Source: Pseudoglutamicibacter albus
GTDB lineage: Bacteria; Actinomycetota; Actinomycetes; Actinomycetales; Micrococcaceae
Length of the DNA: 64,000 nt
Assembly (NCBI RefSeq): GCF_031458175.1
Contig: NZ_JAVDXX010000001.1
Span: forward strand, 1,550,001 to 1,614,000
Direction: 5' to 3'
The notes below the pieces were generated by a model, which did not search any database, had not been told where the DNA came from, and saw only the letters and a list, made by a program, of their open reading frames with translations. Both the position numbers and the translations under genes were made by a program. The stretch's first letter is position 1, and each line of letters begins with the position of its first letter. This document shows positions 40,750 to 50,843 of this stretch, piece by piece.

Positions 40750-41795
40750 TTAAACGTTTCGCCAATCCAGCAAGACCTTGCCGCGTTGCCCCGAGCGGGC
40801 AATATCGAAAGCCTCACGCCATTCGGAGGCCGGAACCACATCGGAGATCACGGAAGCGATCCGTTGCCTGAACAGCTCATCGCTCTGCAGCATCGCGGTC
40901 ATTGCGTACCAGGTCTCATACATCTCACGGCCATACACGCCCTGCAACGTGAGCATGCGCGTCACAATACGGCCACCATCCACGCTCCACGCGCCGTTAG
41001 GCAAACCCAAAAGTGCAATACGGCCGCCGTGGTTCATGTTCTCGATCATTTCCGAAAGCGCCGGCTGGGCTCCTGAGATCTCCAAGCCGACGTCGAAGCC
41101 TTCAAGCAGACCCAGGCTGCGCTGCACATCGGCGATCTTCTCGCGACCTGCAAGAACCCCTGCATCCGCGCCCATGCCCTCGACACGCTTGAGGCGTTCC
41201 TCGCTCAAGTCAGTGACCACAATCTTGCGTGCGCCAGCATGACGGGCGATAGCGGCGGACATCAAACCGATCGGGCCAGCACCCGTGATCAGGACGTCCT
41301 CGCCCACGAGGCTATTCAGAAGCGCGGTGTGGGTCGCGTTGCCCAACGGGTCATATATCGCGCCCAGCTCCGGGGTTACGAAATCATCCGTGTGAATCCA
41401 CACATTCGATTCGGGGTCACCACATACTCAGCGAACGCGCCATCACGCTGCGCCCCTACCGACTGCGTGTTGATGCACATGTGGCGGCGCCCCGCACGGC
41501 AATTGCGGCACATACCGCACACCACGTGCCCCTCACCGGAAACCCGGTCCCCGACCTTCACATCGGTCACGTAATCGCCGGTCTGGACGACCTCGCCATA
41601 GAACTCATGCCCCGGGATCATGGGTGGGGCGATCATGTCTTGGGCCGCCTGATCATAGGCCTCGATGTGCAGGTCTGTACCGCAGATCCCGGCCATCGCA
41701 ACACGAATCAGAACATCGTGCGCGCCCGGGGCAGGAACGGGGCGGTCAGTGAACTCGAAACCGGCGTGCGGGCCAGACTTATACAGGGCCTTCAT
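40750..41795 (-). pseudogene. tdh: tdh, frameshifted (L-threonine 3-dehydrogenase)
   Basis: Threonine dehydrogenase is a zinc, NAD-dependent enzyme that makes the substrate of Kbl. The N-terminal part (MKALYKSGPHAGFEF through the zinc loop CGMCRNCRAGRRHMC to AEYVVTP) and the C-terminal part (from ESNVWIHTDD, with the NAD motif GAGPIGLMSAA) lie in different frames. One C missing from a C tract at 41413-41416 (now four C, needing five) restores TPESNVW. The start at 41795 has GGAGG upstream. A sequencing error is possible, but kbl is broken too. Confidence 0.85.
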
Positions 41796-41938
41796 GAAGT
41801 CCTCCCAGAAGAGAAAGGGCGCGAGCCGAAAGGATACGAACCGTAAGGGCGCAAGCCGTAAAACACGGGCCGAGCGCATAAAACGGTGCGGCGGCAGTAG
41901 GAATAAGACTAACGCGCGCGCCGGCGTCTGGGGAGGCC

Positions 41939-43195
41939 TTATCCGCGCAGATCCTTACCCATGCCGGGACCCAACCGGCCCACGTCCTTCGGGCGGCCCA
42001 CCACATTGCCAGCGTTCGGGGGCACAATCACGGTCTGTAGCGCCTGATAGGTCTGCTCGCCGTCCACCACAGTCAGCTCCGTATCGACACCGACGTTCCG
42101 GCGGATCACGGCCAGCGCAATCGGGCCGGCATCGTGATGCAAGACAGCACTTGTGAGCGTACCAACCGTGCGCTCACCCGCCTTCACTTCAGCGCCGGCC
42201 GCAGGCAACGTGTGTTCGGAACCGTCCAGGTCCAAGAACACGATGCGGCGCGGCGGATGCCCCAAGTTGTGGACGCGAGCCACCGTCTCTTGTCCCTTAT
42301 AGCAACCCTTGTTCAGGTGCGTTGCCGCGCGCAGAAGGTCCAGTTCGTGAGGGATCGTCTTATAGTCCACTTCTGTCCGGATACTCGGATTCCATGCCGC
42401 GATGCGGACTTGTTCATACGCCATCAGACCGCCGATGCGCAGCCCGGCGTCCTGCACCGCGCTCAATACCTCCGGCATACGGGAGCGCCGAACCAGCGAG
42501 AAGAACCATTCACCATCAGAACCAGGATGCTCACCGCCGACCGGACCATACGGCCAACCACCAACACACACTTCCGGCCACGGATCCCGCAACACCGGGC
42601 CCCACGCGTCCTCAAGCTGTTCTACCACCCCGGTTTGCTGTCCACCGGCATCAGCGAGCCGTTCACGCAACACACAACGCGCCCCCACCACAGCCCATTC
42701 GGAGGTCACATCAGCGACCTCAACCTGGCTCATGAAACGCATCTTGCCCAGCCACTCGACCAAGCTACCGACATAGCCCGGTTCGGTGAGAAGCCACGTG
42801 GCTTCGCCGTCATCGTGGACACGCACATCAAAGTCGATGCGGCCCTGAAGATTCAAGAACAAAGCCCGCACCGCCGCGTTCTGAACCGACTCAACGCCCT
42901 GGTTGGACTCGTCCGGGGTCGGCACACTCGGTGCCAGGGTGTCGAGTTTTTGGGAAGCCAGCGAGTTCAGCCACGTGAGACGATCCGGGCCGCTCACCCG
43001 GGCCACACCCCACGAGGACAAATCAACGACCGCGCGGGCTTCATCCACGTCGCGGCCCTCACGCAAAGGCGAGCCATAGTGCAGAGCAATGCCGGCGTCC
43101 ACACCCGAGGCGCGCACTGCGCCTTCAAGGCTCAAGAACACGGAATCCGGGGTCGGCTCAACCGCGGAAAGATCAACAGGCTGCGGGTCTAGCAT
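41939..43195 (-). CDS. ygfZ: YgfZ-like folate-binding (GcvT-fold) protein
   Basis: This 418-residue protein has the GcvT/YgfZ fold. YgfZ-type proteins use a folate to help maintain iron-sulfur enzymes. The key cysteine motif is NKGCYKGQETVARVHNLG (about residues 281-298); VDLSSWGVARVSGPDRLTWLNSL lies near the N-terminus. It lies between tdh and a nitrobindin-like gene and is transcribed with the latter direction. Some annotations call this family aminomethyltransferase; the KGCY motif favours YgfZ. Confidence 0.88.
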   Translation of the reverse strand: MLDPQPVDLSAVEPTPDSVFLSLEGAVRASGVDAGIALHYGSPLREGRDVDEARAVVDLSSWGVARVSGPDRLTWLNSLASQKLDTLAPSVPTPDESNQGVESVQNAAVRALFLNLQGRIDFDVRVHDDGEATWLLTEPGYVGSLVEWLGKMRFMSQVEVADVTSEWAVVGARCVLRERLADAGGQQTGVVEQLEDAWGPVLRDPWPEVCVGGWPYGPVGGEHPGSDGEWFFSLVRRSRMPEVLSAVQDAGLRIGGLMAYEQVRIAAWNPSIRTEVDYKTIPHELDLLRAATHLNKGCYKGQETVARVHNLGHPPRRIVFLDLDGSEHTLPAAGAEVKAGERTVGTLTSAVLHHDAGPIALAVIRRNVGVDTELTVVDGEQTYQALQTVIVPPNAGNVVGRPKDVGRLGPGMGKDLRG

Positions 43196-43261
43196 CTACA
43201 CAAACTCAGCATGTCAACAAACTCAGCTTCTACACCAGCTCGGCAACAACGCCTACTCGGC

Positions 43262-43969
43262 CTAGTCAGTGCCTTCGCCGCCAGCTGATTCCTCAGTCCC
43301 CTCAGCAGCGTCGCCGTTGCTAGAGCCGTTGTTGTCGGCGGCGTGTCGGCGGCCACCCGGGGCAACGCGCTTCAGTTGGGCGGAACCATGCGCCGCGAGC
43401 TCCTCACCGGCATCGCCTGCGACGTCCCAACGCCAGAACAGCATCTCGTTGACCAACCCGTAAATGCGGGTCGCCCGATCATACGGATGCGCGTACTGCG
43501 AACGTTGCACACCTGCGGTTTCGAGGAACACCTGCGGGCCAGCGATGTGCCCCGAATACTGTTCGGTGATCCCACCGGGGTGCGCGATCGTCACGTTGAG
43601 GGCAAAGCCCTCCCGGCCGTCCCGTTCAGTGCGTAGCTTCTCGACGTCTTCCGCGTTACGCAACGCAGGAACCACGTCACCCGGGATCAGGCCAGGCCCG
43701 CCGTCCGATTCAGTCAGCTCACGTTCCAGCTGCCAGAAACCGGTCTCCACGGCGATCGGGCGAATAACCTGGCCCTCGTCATCAGCTAGCCACGTCTCTG
43801 CACGGTATTCAACAACCGGCAAACCAATCTGCTCAAAAGTGACGCGCTGGAAGAACCGCTGATCATCAGCGGCACCCTCTCCCAGCATCCCGTAGCCTTC
43901 CCAGCGGCCCAAAAGCCACGAAAGCGGGACAAGCTCCGGCGTGAGATCGACGGGAAGCTCAAACGCCAT
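43262..43969 (-). CDS. Nitrobindin-like / FABP-fold haem-binding protein
   Basis: This 235-residue protein contains LLGRWEGYGMLG (about residues 19-30), the GxWxGxG-type signature of nitrobindin beta-barrels, which bind haem and handle NO or peroxynitrite. A conserved-looking histidine near the C-terminus, in AAHGSAQLKR, is a candidate haem ligand. The last 25-30 residues are low complexity (NNGSSNGDAAEGTEES). It starts only 3 bases after the stop of a 38-residue membrane protein, so they are coupled. Confidence 0.82.
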   Translation of the reverse strand: MAFELPVDLTPELVPLSWLLGRWEGYGMLGEGAADDQRFFQRVTFEQIGLPVVEYRAETWLADDEGQVIRPIAVETGFWQLERELTESDGGPGLIPGDVVPALRNAEDVEKLRTERDGREGFALNVTIAHPGGITEQYSGHIAGPQVFLETAGVQRSQYAHPYDRATRIYGLVNEMLFWRWDVAGDAGEELAAHGSAQLKRVAPGGRRHAADNNGSSNGDAAEGTEESAGGEGTD

Positions 43970-43972
43970 AAA

Positions 43973-44089
43973 TTACTTCTGACCCCGGAACAGGTAACGC
44001 ACGGTGCCGATCGCGAAGCTCAACATGCCCAAGCCGGCAGCACCGATCAGGCCGTAGAAGAAAATCTCATAACCCAAGTAATCGTTCAT
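43973..44089 (-). CDS. Small membrane protein, 38 residues
   Basis: The minus strand encodes M-N-D-Y-L-G-Y-E-I-F-F-Y-G-L-I-G-A-A-G-L and ends RYLFRGQK. A single hydrophobic helix (about residues 8-30) is followed by a basic tail, as in a one-pass inner-membrane peptide. Its stop lies 3 bases before the ATG of the nitrobindin-like gene. A -10-like TAGACT ends six bases before the ATG, so the mRNA could be leaderless. The function is unknown. Confidence 0.65.
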   Translation of the reverse strand: MNDYLGYEIFFYGLIGAAGLGMLSFAIGTVRYLFRGQK

Positions 44090-44148
44090 GCCTCTAGTCT
44101 AGCCCCGTTCCCCCACCAGGCCAGAAACCGCCCGCAACTATGACCGCT

Positions 44149-44811
44149 CTAATAGATCAAATACCGGGTCACAAGCGCAGTGGGCATACCCATCACGACC
44201 ACGCCGCACGCCCCAGCGATAGCGAATGTCCACATCGGGATCTGACCCAACGCCTTAGGCCGGCTCAAGGTGATCAGCCAGACACCCAGCCCCACACCCA
44301 CCACGGCGAGCGCAACCGAAACCCACAAAGCTGTCGAAACCGAGGCACCATCCAAGCGGATCTCCCTGACCCACACAAACCAGCCGGAACCCAACGCCAC
44401 GACCAGTGAGGCGCCAATGCATTCGGCGAGCACCGCTACCTTCTCGCGAGATTCCTCAACAGAGAACAGTTGCAACACGAAACTCAGCAGCACACCGACT
44501 GCCGCGCCCATCGGCCACCACGCCAACCCGTGCTCCTCCGGAAGCAACAGCATCATTCCCAGCGAAGCCGCCATCGTCACGAACATCACGATCCGAACCG
44601 TGGAACCACCCACGGCATGCTGGCGGCGCGGCCACAAAACACACATCGCGAGCAATACCAACGCGGTCGTGAACAAACCCGCGCTCGATTCCATCTGAGT
44701 TGAACCTGACTCCGCCCCCAGGCTCAACAAAGCCGGGGCCGTAAGAACAACCCACACCAGCCCGGACAGAATCAGTAGCAACGGATAACGCACCCTTCCA
44801 TCATGCCGCAT
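44149..44811 (-). CDS. Hypothetical multi-pass membrane protein
   Basis: This 220-residue protein has about six or seven hydrophobic segments (for example LLLILSGLVWVVLTAPALL at the N-terminus and ALWVSVALAVVGVGLGVWL near the C-terminus). I do not recognise a family. It lies between the small membrane gene and the divergent mshD and is the only gene on its transcript as far as can be seen. Confidence 0.7.
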   Translation of the reverse strand: MRHDGRVRYPLLLILSGLVWVVLTAPALLSLGAESGSTQMESSAGLFTTALVLLAMCVLWPRRQHAVGGSTVRIVMFVTMAASLGMMLLLPEEHGLAWWPMGAAVGVLLSFVLQLFSVEESREKVAVLAECIGASLVVALGSGWFVWVREIRLDGASVSTALWVSVALAVVGVGLGVWLITLSRPKALGQIPMWTFAIAGACGVVVMGMPTALVTRYLIY

Positions 44812-44943
44812 CGAACCACGCCGCCCCAGTCAATCCACCACAAATGAGCTAAACCAGCACAAAACGGCGGGCACGAACCCGCTAGGGATGACTTCGCTGG
44901 GCATGAACAGGCATGTTCAACGCGCCGCAACTCGATTAGCGTA

Positions 44944-46047
44944 ATGACTATGAGCACGCATGAATCCCACGCTGCACACGATCAGCACGCCTCAAACAAC
45001 CAGCACGATGCACCCGGCCAGCAGGCTCCTGCCGCACAGGACGCTGACGCCGCCAACACCGATTCCACGATGTGGACGCTGTCCCGCTTTGATGGCCGTC
45101 CGTCTGATGCCGTGTTGGATGGCATCATCGCGGTCGCTCGCGCGGCTGAGGACGCCGATGGTCACGAACCGTTCAACGAACAGACCCGCATCGAGCTGCG
45201 CCGCGGCGAGGACGTGTGGGGTGTGATCGTCTCAACGGACCAGGCAGCATCGACCGATCAAGCAGCAGGCCCGGCGAATGCAGAGTCTCAGCCGTGTGAG
45301 AGCGTGGTGGCGGCCGCGATCGTGACCGGCGCGCCGAGCGAACCTGCGACCGTTGAGATGGCTGTGCATCCGAACAACCGCGGTTTCGGTATGGGCCAGG
45401 ACCTCGCGGACATGCTCGCCTCCCAGATTGAGGGCCGCACCGTCAACGTGTGGGCTCACGGGGATCACGATGCGGCACGCACCCTGGCGGAGCGTGTCGG
45501 TTTGGAGCGTGTGCGTGAGTTGTGGAGCATGCGGCTATGCGACCCTGCGTCGCTGCCTGCCACCCCTGAGGTTGCTGGTGTGAGCATCCGGGCTTTCGAC
45601 CCTAACAAGGATGCCGATGCCTGGCTTGACGTGAACGCGGCGGCGTTCGCGTCGCATCCGGAGCAGGGCAAGCTCACGCGTTCGGATTTGGATGAGCGGC
45701 TTGCTGAAGACTGGTTTGATCCGGCAGGTTTCCTGCTGGCCACCGACGACGAGTCCGGTGACCTGCTGGGTTTCCACTGGACCAAGGTGCACGCGGCTCA
45801 CACGGATGAGCGCAGGACTGAACACCCTGCAGTCGGTGAGGTCTACGTGGTGGGTGTTTCACCGGATGCGCAGGGCCGCGGTCTGGGCAAGGCGCTCACC
45901 CTGGCGGGTTTGAACCATCTCAAAGACGAGGGACACCAGACGATCATGTTGTACGTGGACGCCGATAACGCCCCGGCGGTCGCACTGTATGACAGCCTCG
46001 GTTTTGAACGCTGGGACGTAGACGTGATGTATACGAAAGACGCCTAG
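44944..46047 (+). CDS. mshD: Mycothiol synthase
   Basis: MshD acetylates Cys-GlcN-Ins with acetyl-CoA in the last step of mycothiol synthesis, the main thiol of actinobacteria. This 367-residue protein has two GNAT domains; the active C-terminal one has VGVSPDAQGRGLGKALTLAG (about residues 302-321) and YVDADNAPAVALYDSLGF. The first 35 residues are a His/Ala/Gln-rich tail, so the start could lie a little later. Two ATGs (44944, 44950) are close together and no clear ribosome-binding site is seen. Confidence 0.9.
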   Translation: MTMSTHESHAAHDQHASNNQHDAPGQQAPAAQDADAANTDSTMWTLSRFDGRPSDAVLDGIIAVARAAEDADGHEPFNEQTRIELRRGEDVWGVIVSTDQAASTDQAAGPANAESQPCESVVAAAIVTGAPSEPATVEMAVHPNNRGFGMGQDLADMLASQIEGRTVNVWAHGDHDAARTLAERVGLERVRELWSMRLCDPASLPATPEVAGVSIRAFDPNKDADAWLDVNAAAFASHPEQGKLTRSDLDERLAEDWFDPAGFLLATDDESGDLLGFHWTKVHAAHTDERRTEHPAVGEVYVVGVSPDAQGRGLGKALTLAGLNHLKDEGHQTIMLYVDADNAPAVALYDSLGFERWDVDVMYTKDA

Positions 46048-46262
46048 AAACTACTTTCAGGTAACAGTTGGCTGACATCTGCCCCAAGATCTCACCTATA
46101 TCGCCTTTCTGGAGAAAAACACCGCTAAACGAGCGGTATCCTGAAGGTGATTCCACCCGCTCTGCATGAGTCTGTATAGCTCGTGAAGAGCAGGGCCGAT
46201 CACTGCACGACACCCATGCCATGCCCGGCGTCGAACAGGCCCGGCATCACAAGGAGGATCGC

Positions 46263-48461
46263 GTGGAGAATCACGCCGGAACCGTACCTGCGAGCAAACC
46301 GAAGCGTGTCAAGCCGACCGCTGACCGGATAGAGGCCCCAGAGGTCTCCGTCCACACTACTCCGGACGGTGATTTTGGCCTGGAGCGGTTCCTGGACCGG
46401 GAAATGTCGTGGCTGGATTTCAACCTGCGCGTGCTCGAACTGGCCGAAGACCCTGACCTGTTCCTGCTGGAGCGCACCAACTTCCTTTCGATCTTCGGTT
46501 CCAACCTTGATGAGTTCTTCATGGTGCGTGTTGCGGGCCTCAAACGGCGCATCGCAGCCGGCATGGCTGTCCCATCGATGACCGGGTTGAGTCCACAGGA
46601 CCAGCTCGAGACCATCCTCGAGCGCGCTCAAGAGCTTCAGCAGCGGCACGCGCGCGTGTTCACTGAGCAGGTTCGGCCGGAACTGACTAAAGAGAAGATC
46701 ACGATCATCCGGTGGGACGAACTCACCGATTCGGAACATCACCGTTTGCGGGACTGGTTCACCGAACAGGTTTTCCCTGTTCTGACTCCGTTGGCGGTGG
46801 ACCCGGCCCACCCGTTCCCCTACATCTCCGGGTTGTCGCTCAACCTCGCTGTTTTGGTGCGGAACCCGCAGACGGGCAAGCACCTGTTTGCTCGCGTCAA
46901 AGTCCCGGATGTTCTACCCCGCTTGGTCCGTGTTGATCCGCCGTCTCATGACCCTTCGGCTGGGGTGCGTTTCGTCCCGCTCGAGGAGATCATCGCAACC
47001 CAGCTCGACATGCTTTTCCCCGGCATGGAGATCATGGAGCACTACACGTTCCGTGTGACCCGTAACGAGGACCTCGAGGTTGAAGAGGATGATGCGGAGA
47101 ACATTCTGAAAGCACTCGAGAAGGAACTGTTGCGGCGCCGTTTTGGTCCGCCGGTTCGCCTCGAGATCGATGAAGAGATGTCCGATGAGGTCCGCACTTT
47201 GCTGGTGCGTGAGCTTGGTGTTGAGGACTCTGAAGTGTTCGCTCTGCCCACCCCGCTGGATCTGCGCGGGCTTGGCGCGCTATCCCAGGTTCAGCGCCCG
47301 GACCTTCGCTATCCGCGGGCTATCGGCCGCACGTCACGATTCCTGAACGAGGCCGAGACCGCGATGGAAGCGAACGTGGTTGAGGCCGTCAAGGAACGCG
47401 ACATCCTGTTGCACCACCCGTACGATTCCTTCGCGACCTCGGTGCAGGCGTTCTTGTCCCAAGCGGCAGCAGACCCGAAGGTTGTTGCGATCAAGCAGAC
47501 CCTCTATAGGACCTCTGGTGACTCCCCGATCGTGGATGCGCTGATCGATGCGGCGGAGGCCGGCAAGCAGGTTCTTGCGATGGTTGAGATCAAGGCGCGC
47601 TTTGATGAGCAGGCCAATATTTCCTGGGCCCGCAAACTTGAGCAGGCGGGCGTGCACGTGGTCTACGGGATCGTGGGTTTGAAGACTCACTCGAAACTTT
47701 CGCTCGTGGTGCGCCGTGAGGGTCATCAGTTGGTGCGTTACTGCCACATCGGTACCGGTAACTATCACCCGTCCACGGCCCGTTTCTATGAGGACCTTGG
47801 CTTGTTGACGTGTGATCCTAGCGTGGGTGAGGACGTCACGCGTTTGTTCAATCAGCTCTCCGGTTACGCGCCGCGTACCACCTTCGATCGCCTCTTGGTT
47901 GCTCCGCGTTCGCTGCGCTCTGGGTTGCTTGAGCGTATCGAGCAAGAGATCAGGAACAAGCAGGCGGGCAAGGACGCTCGTGTGACCATCAAGGTCAATT
48001 CGATGGTGGATGAGACGATCATCGACGCGCTCTACCGTGCCTCGCAGGCGGGTGTGCAGGTCGATGTGATTGTGCGTGGTATCTGTTCGTTGCGCGCCAA
48101 TGTTCCGGGCTTGTCGGAGAACATCCGGGTTCGTTCGATTCTGGGCCGGTTCTTGGAGCACTCTCGCGTGTTTGCGTTCCATAACGATGGCGACCCGGTG
48201 GTTTATATCGGTTCGGCTGACATGATGCACCGCAACCTTGATCGCCGTGTTGAGGCACTGGTCCCGATCAAGAATGAGGACGATAAGCGCGGCTTGATCG
48301 AGTTGATGGACCTGTATTTGTCTGATGAGACGTCATCGTGGCATCAGCAGCAGGACGGCACCTGGAACCGTGTTCATAAGGATGCCGACGGCAACCGTCT
48401 GATGGATATTCAGGAATACTTGTTGAAGACCCGAGCTCGTCGAGGAACACCGAACGCATAA
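46263..48461 (+). CDS. ppk: Polyphosphate kinase 1
   Basis: PPK1 polymerises ATP gamma-phosphate into polyphosphate. This 732-residue protein contains [19 protein letters not shown] near the start, [12 protein letters not shown], and the two phospholipase D-like catalytic domains: [12 protein letters not shown] with [19 protein letters not shown], and [19 protein letters not shown] chose the GTG at 46263 because AAGGAGG lies 5 bases upstream. Its stop overlaps the next ATG (TAATG), linking it to the NUDIX/phosphatase gene. Confidence 0.95.
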   Translation: MENHAGTVPASKPKRVKPTADRIEAPEVSVHTTPDGDFGLERFLDREMSWLDFNLRVLELAEDPDLFLLERTNFLSIFGSNLDEFFMVRVAGLKRRIAAGMAVPSMTGLSPQDQLETILERAQELQQRHARVFTEQVRPELTKEKITIIRWDELTDSEHHRLRDWFTEQVFPVLTPLAVDPAHPFPYISGLSLNLAVLVRNPQTGKHLFARVKVPDVLPRLVRVDPPSHDPSAGVRFVPLEEIIATQLDMLFPGMEIMEHYTFRVTRNEDLEVEEDDAENILKALEKELLRRRFGPPVRLEIDEEMSDEVRTLLVRELGVEDSEVFALPTPLDLRGLGALSQVQRPDLRYPRAIGRTSRFLNEAETAMEANVVEAVKERDILLHHPYDSFATSVQAFLSQAAADPKVVAIKQTLYRTSGDSPIVDALIDAAEAGKQVLAMVEIKARFDEQANISWARKLEQAGVHVVYGIVGLKTHSKLSLVVRREGHQLVRYCHIGTGNYHPSTARFYEDLGLLTCDPSVGEDVTRLFNQLSGYAPRTTFDRLLVAPRSLRSGLLERIEQEIRNKQAGKDARVTIKVNSMVDETIIDALYRASQAGVQVDVIVRGICSLRANVPGLSENIRVRSILGRFLEHSRVFAFHNDGDPVVYIGSADMMHRNLDRRVEALVPIKNEDDKRGLIELMDLYLSDETSSWHQQQDGTWNRVHKDADGNRLMDIQEYLLKTRARRGTPNA

Positions 48462-49456
48462 TGTCAGCATCAATTTCTTTTCCTGTGCGCTCTACTGAAC
48501 CGATCGGCGAAATCGCCGAGAGCAACCCCGATATCGTTGCCGCTGGTGTTGTGCCGTGGCGTATCGACCCCGATGATGGTTTGCAGGTCTTGTTGATTCA
48601 CAGGCCTAAGCACAAGGATTGGTCGTTGCCGAAAGGCAAGGTCGATGATGGCGAGACGATCGCTGAGGCTGCGGTCCGTGAGGCTAAAGAGGAAGCCAAC
48701 CTCAAGGTCACTTTGGGGATCCCGTTGCCGTGCACCCATTACTTTGTGGGCAAGAAATCGAAGGTTGTGTACTATTGGGCGGCTCACGTGGAGAAGCTGC
48801 GGCGGGTTAGCCCCGACGGCAAAGAGGTCGATATTGCCCGCTGGTATTCGCCGTCGAAGGCTTTGAAGAAGCTCACCAACGATGCGGACAAGGCCCCTAT
48901 CAAGGCCGTGGTCGATGCGTATGAGCAGGGGCTTTTGAAGACGACGCCATTCCTTTTGGTGCGGCACGCGAAAGCGAAGCCGCGCAACAGCTGGACCCGC
49001 TCCGAGGGTGAGCGCACATTGGCTCGAACTGGTTTCACGCAGGCACGTGCCTTGGCTCGCATGCTGACGGTGTGGCAGCCGGAACGGTTGGTTTCAAGCC
49101 GTTGGACTCGATGTGTTCAGACGGTGCAGCCGTATGCGGCGGCTATGGATATGAGCATCAAGAAGCAGACCGCTTTGACCGAGCACGCCGCTGACCGTGA
49201 CCCGGATAAGGCTCAACGGATCCTGTTGAAGCAGTTCAACAACCCGAAGTCTACGTTGGTGTGTTCGCATCGCCCCGTGATGCCAACCCTGTTGAAGGCT
49301 CTGAAAACGGTGACGCCTAAAGAACTGCGGGAGTTCTTGCCTCAAGAGAACCCGTACCTGGCTCCGGGGGAAGCGATCATCTTGCACCGGGCGTTGGATG
49401 CTAAACGCCGGTGGCGTGCCGTTGCGGTGGAGATCCACAAGCCGTTCGAAGACTGA
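48461..49456 (+). CDS. NUDIX hydrolase fused to histidine phosphatase (MutT1-like)
   Basis: This 331-residue protein has an N-terminal NUDIX domain with GKVDDGETIAEAAVREAKEE (about residues 60-79) and a C-terminal histidine-phosphatase domain starting LLVRHAKAKPR (about residue 165). This architecture is that of mycobacterial MutT1, which sanitises oxidised nucleotides and diadenosine polyphosphates. The NUDIX box ends EEANL rather than the usual E-E-x-G-L. Translational coupling to ppk suggests a role linked to polyphosphate or nucleotide pools. Confidence 0.9.
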   Translation: MSASISFPVRSTEPIGEIAESNPDIVAAGVVPWRIDPDDGLQVLLIHRPKHKDWSLPKGKVDDGETIAEAAVREAKEEANLKVTLGIPLPCTHYFVGKKSKVVYYWAAHVEKLRRVSPDGKEVDIARWYSPSKALKKLTNDADKAPIKAVVDAYEQGLLKTTPFLLVRHAKAKPRNSWTRSEGERTLARTGFTQARALARMLTVWQPERLVSSRWTRCVQTVQPYAAAMDMSIKKQTALTEHAADRDPDKAQRILLKQFNNPKSTLVCSHRPVMPTLLKALKTVTPKELREFLPQENPYLAPGEAIILHRALDAKRRWRAVAVEIHKPFED

Positions 49457-49577
49457 TTCGGCTCACGAGTGTCTGCTCGAGCGACTCGATCGCTTCAAGC
49501 GTGTGCTTGGTAGGCTCGGAGGTGAAGCACCCACAGCGTTCGTGGCGTGTTTTGCGCCGTGTTGAAAGGAACCTGCC

Positions 49578-49886
49578 ATGCCGCAACCTCCACTGATTCA
49601 GCAGCACACGCTCCGTGTTGAGCAGGACGAGGTCCAGTCTCGTTTCAATCTGTACGATGGCGATGATTTCATCGGGTTCATTCAGTACGAACAAGACGGC
49701 GACGTGTTGAGTTTCATCCACACGATCATCAGGGAAGAGTTTTCCCGCCGCGGCTATGCACGCGCGCTCACCACGATCGTCCTGGAGCGCTTGTGGGCGT
49801 TGGGCCTCAAAGTCGATCCAGTGTGCACCTACACTGCCGACTACCTTGAGAAGCACCCGCAGTACGCCGTGTTGCGTGCCCGCTAA
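49578..49886 (+). CDS. Small GNAT-like acetyltransferase (YjdJ/NATD1 type)
   Basis: This 102-residue protein contains the acetyl-CoA-binding segment [21 protein letters not shown] (about residues 53-73) and a final [15 protein letters not shown], the pattern of the small GCN5-related family that includes YjdJ and human NATD1. Its substrate is unknown. GAAAGGA precedes the ATG. It stands between the NUDIX gene and thyA on the same strand. Confidence 0.82.
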   Translation: MPQPPLIQQHTLRVEQDEVQSRFNLYDGDDFIGFIQYEQDGDVLSFIHTIIREEFSRRGYARALTTIVLERLWALGLKVDPVCTYTADYLEKHPQYAVLRAR

Positions 49887-49972
49887 ACCCAGCTTCCACA
49901 GCCAGGCATGGGGCGTATCGTTGTCCACAGCCTTCCGTGTTTTTGGTTACTCCCTGCGTAGAATCGAGTCTC

Positions 49973-50779
49973 ATGACCGTCCCCACGCCATATGAAGACA
50001 TGCTCAAGGACGTCCTGGAGAACGGGACCCCGAAATCTGACCGGACCGGTACCGGGACAATCTCTGTTTTTGGCCGTCAGATCCGTTACGACCTCAGCAA
50101 CGGCACTCTCCCACTGATCACGACCAAGCGCGTGCACTTCAAGTCAGTCGCTTTGGAACTGTTGTGGTTCTTGCGTGGGGATTCGAACGTGCGCTGGCTG
50201 CAGGAACGGGGCGTGCGCATCTGGAATGAATGGGCTGATGAGAACGGCGAGCTCGGCCCTGTCTATGGCGTCCAGTGGCGTTCGTGGCCGACCCCCGATG
50301 GCGGCCACATCGACCAGATCTCCGAGGTCATGCAGCAGCTGCGCGATAACCCTGATTCGCGCCGCCACATCGTCTCTGCCTGGAACGTCGCTGAGATCAA
50401 GAACATGGCCCTGCCGCCGTGCCACGCGTTCTTCCAGTTCTATATCGCCAACGGCAAGCTCTCGTGCCAGCTGTATCAGCGTTCAGCTGACACGTTCCTA
50501 GGCGTGCCGTTCAACATCGCTTCCTATTCCCTCTTGGTGCACATGATGGCCCAGCAGCTGGGCTTGGAACCTGGCGAGTTCGTGTGGACGGGCGGGGACG
50601 TTCATATCTATGAGAACCACATCGAGCAAGTCAAAACCCAGCTTGAGCGGGAGCCCTACGAATACCCAACGCTGCGTTTCGCACGGAAGCCGGAGTCTAT
50701 CTTCGACTACGAGCTTGAGGACTTCATCGTGGAGAACTACCAGCACCATCCAGGTATTGCCGCGCCGATCGCGGTCTGA
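49973..50779 (+). CDS. thyA: Thymidylate synthase
   Basis: ThyA methylates dUMP to dTMP with methylene-tetrahydrofolate. This 268-residue enzyme has [15 protein letters not shown], the nucleophilic cysteine in [11 protein letters not shown] (about residue 151), and the [19 protein letters not shown] dUMP-binding block. The start [14 protein letters not shown] at 49973 lies 8 bases after a -10-like TAGAAT, so the leader is very short or absent. It precedes folA, which regenerates its folate cofactor. Confidence 0.97.
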   Translation: MTVPTPYEDMLKDVLENGTPKSDRTGTGTISVFGRQIRYDLSNGTLPLITTKRVHFKSVALELLWFLRGDSNVRWLQERGVRIWNEWADENGELGPVYGVQWRSWPTPDGGHIDQISEVMQQLRDNPDSRRHIVSAWNVAEIKNMALPPCHAFFQFYIANGKLSCQLYQRSADTFLGVPFNIASYSLLVHMMAQQLGLEPGEFVWTGGDVHIYENHIEQVKTQLEREPYEYPTLRFARKPESIFDYELEDFIVENYQHHPGIAAPIAV

Positions 50780-50843
50780 ACGGGCACACTACCGGACAGT
50801 TCCCAAACCTGACTGTTTCCAAGGACGTTGAACACACATTTCA

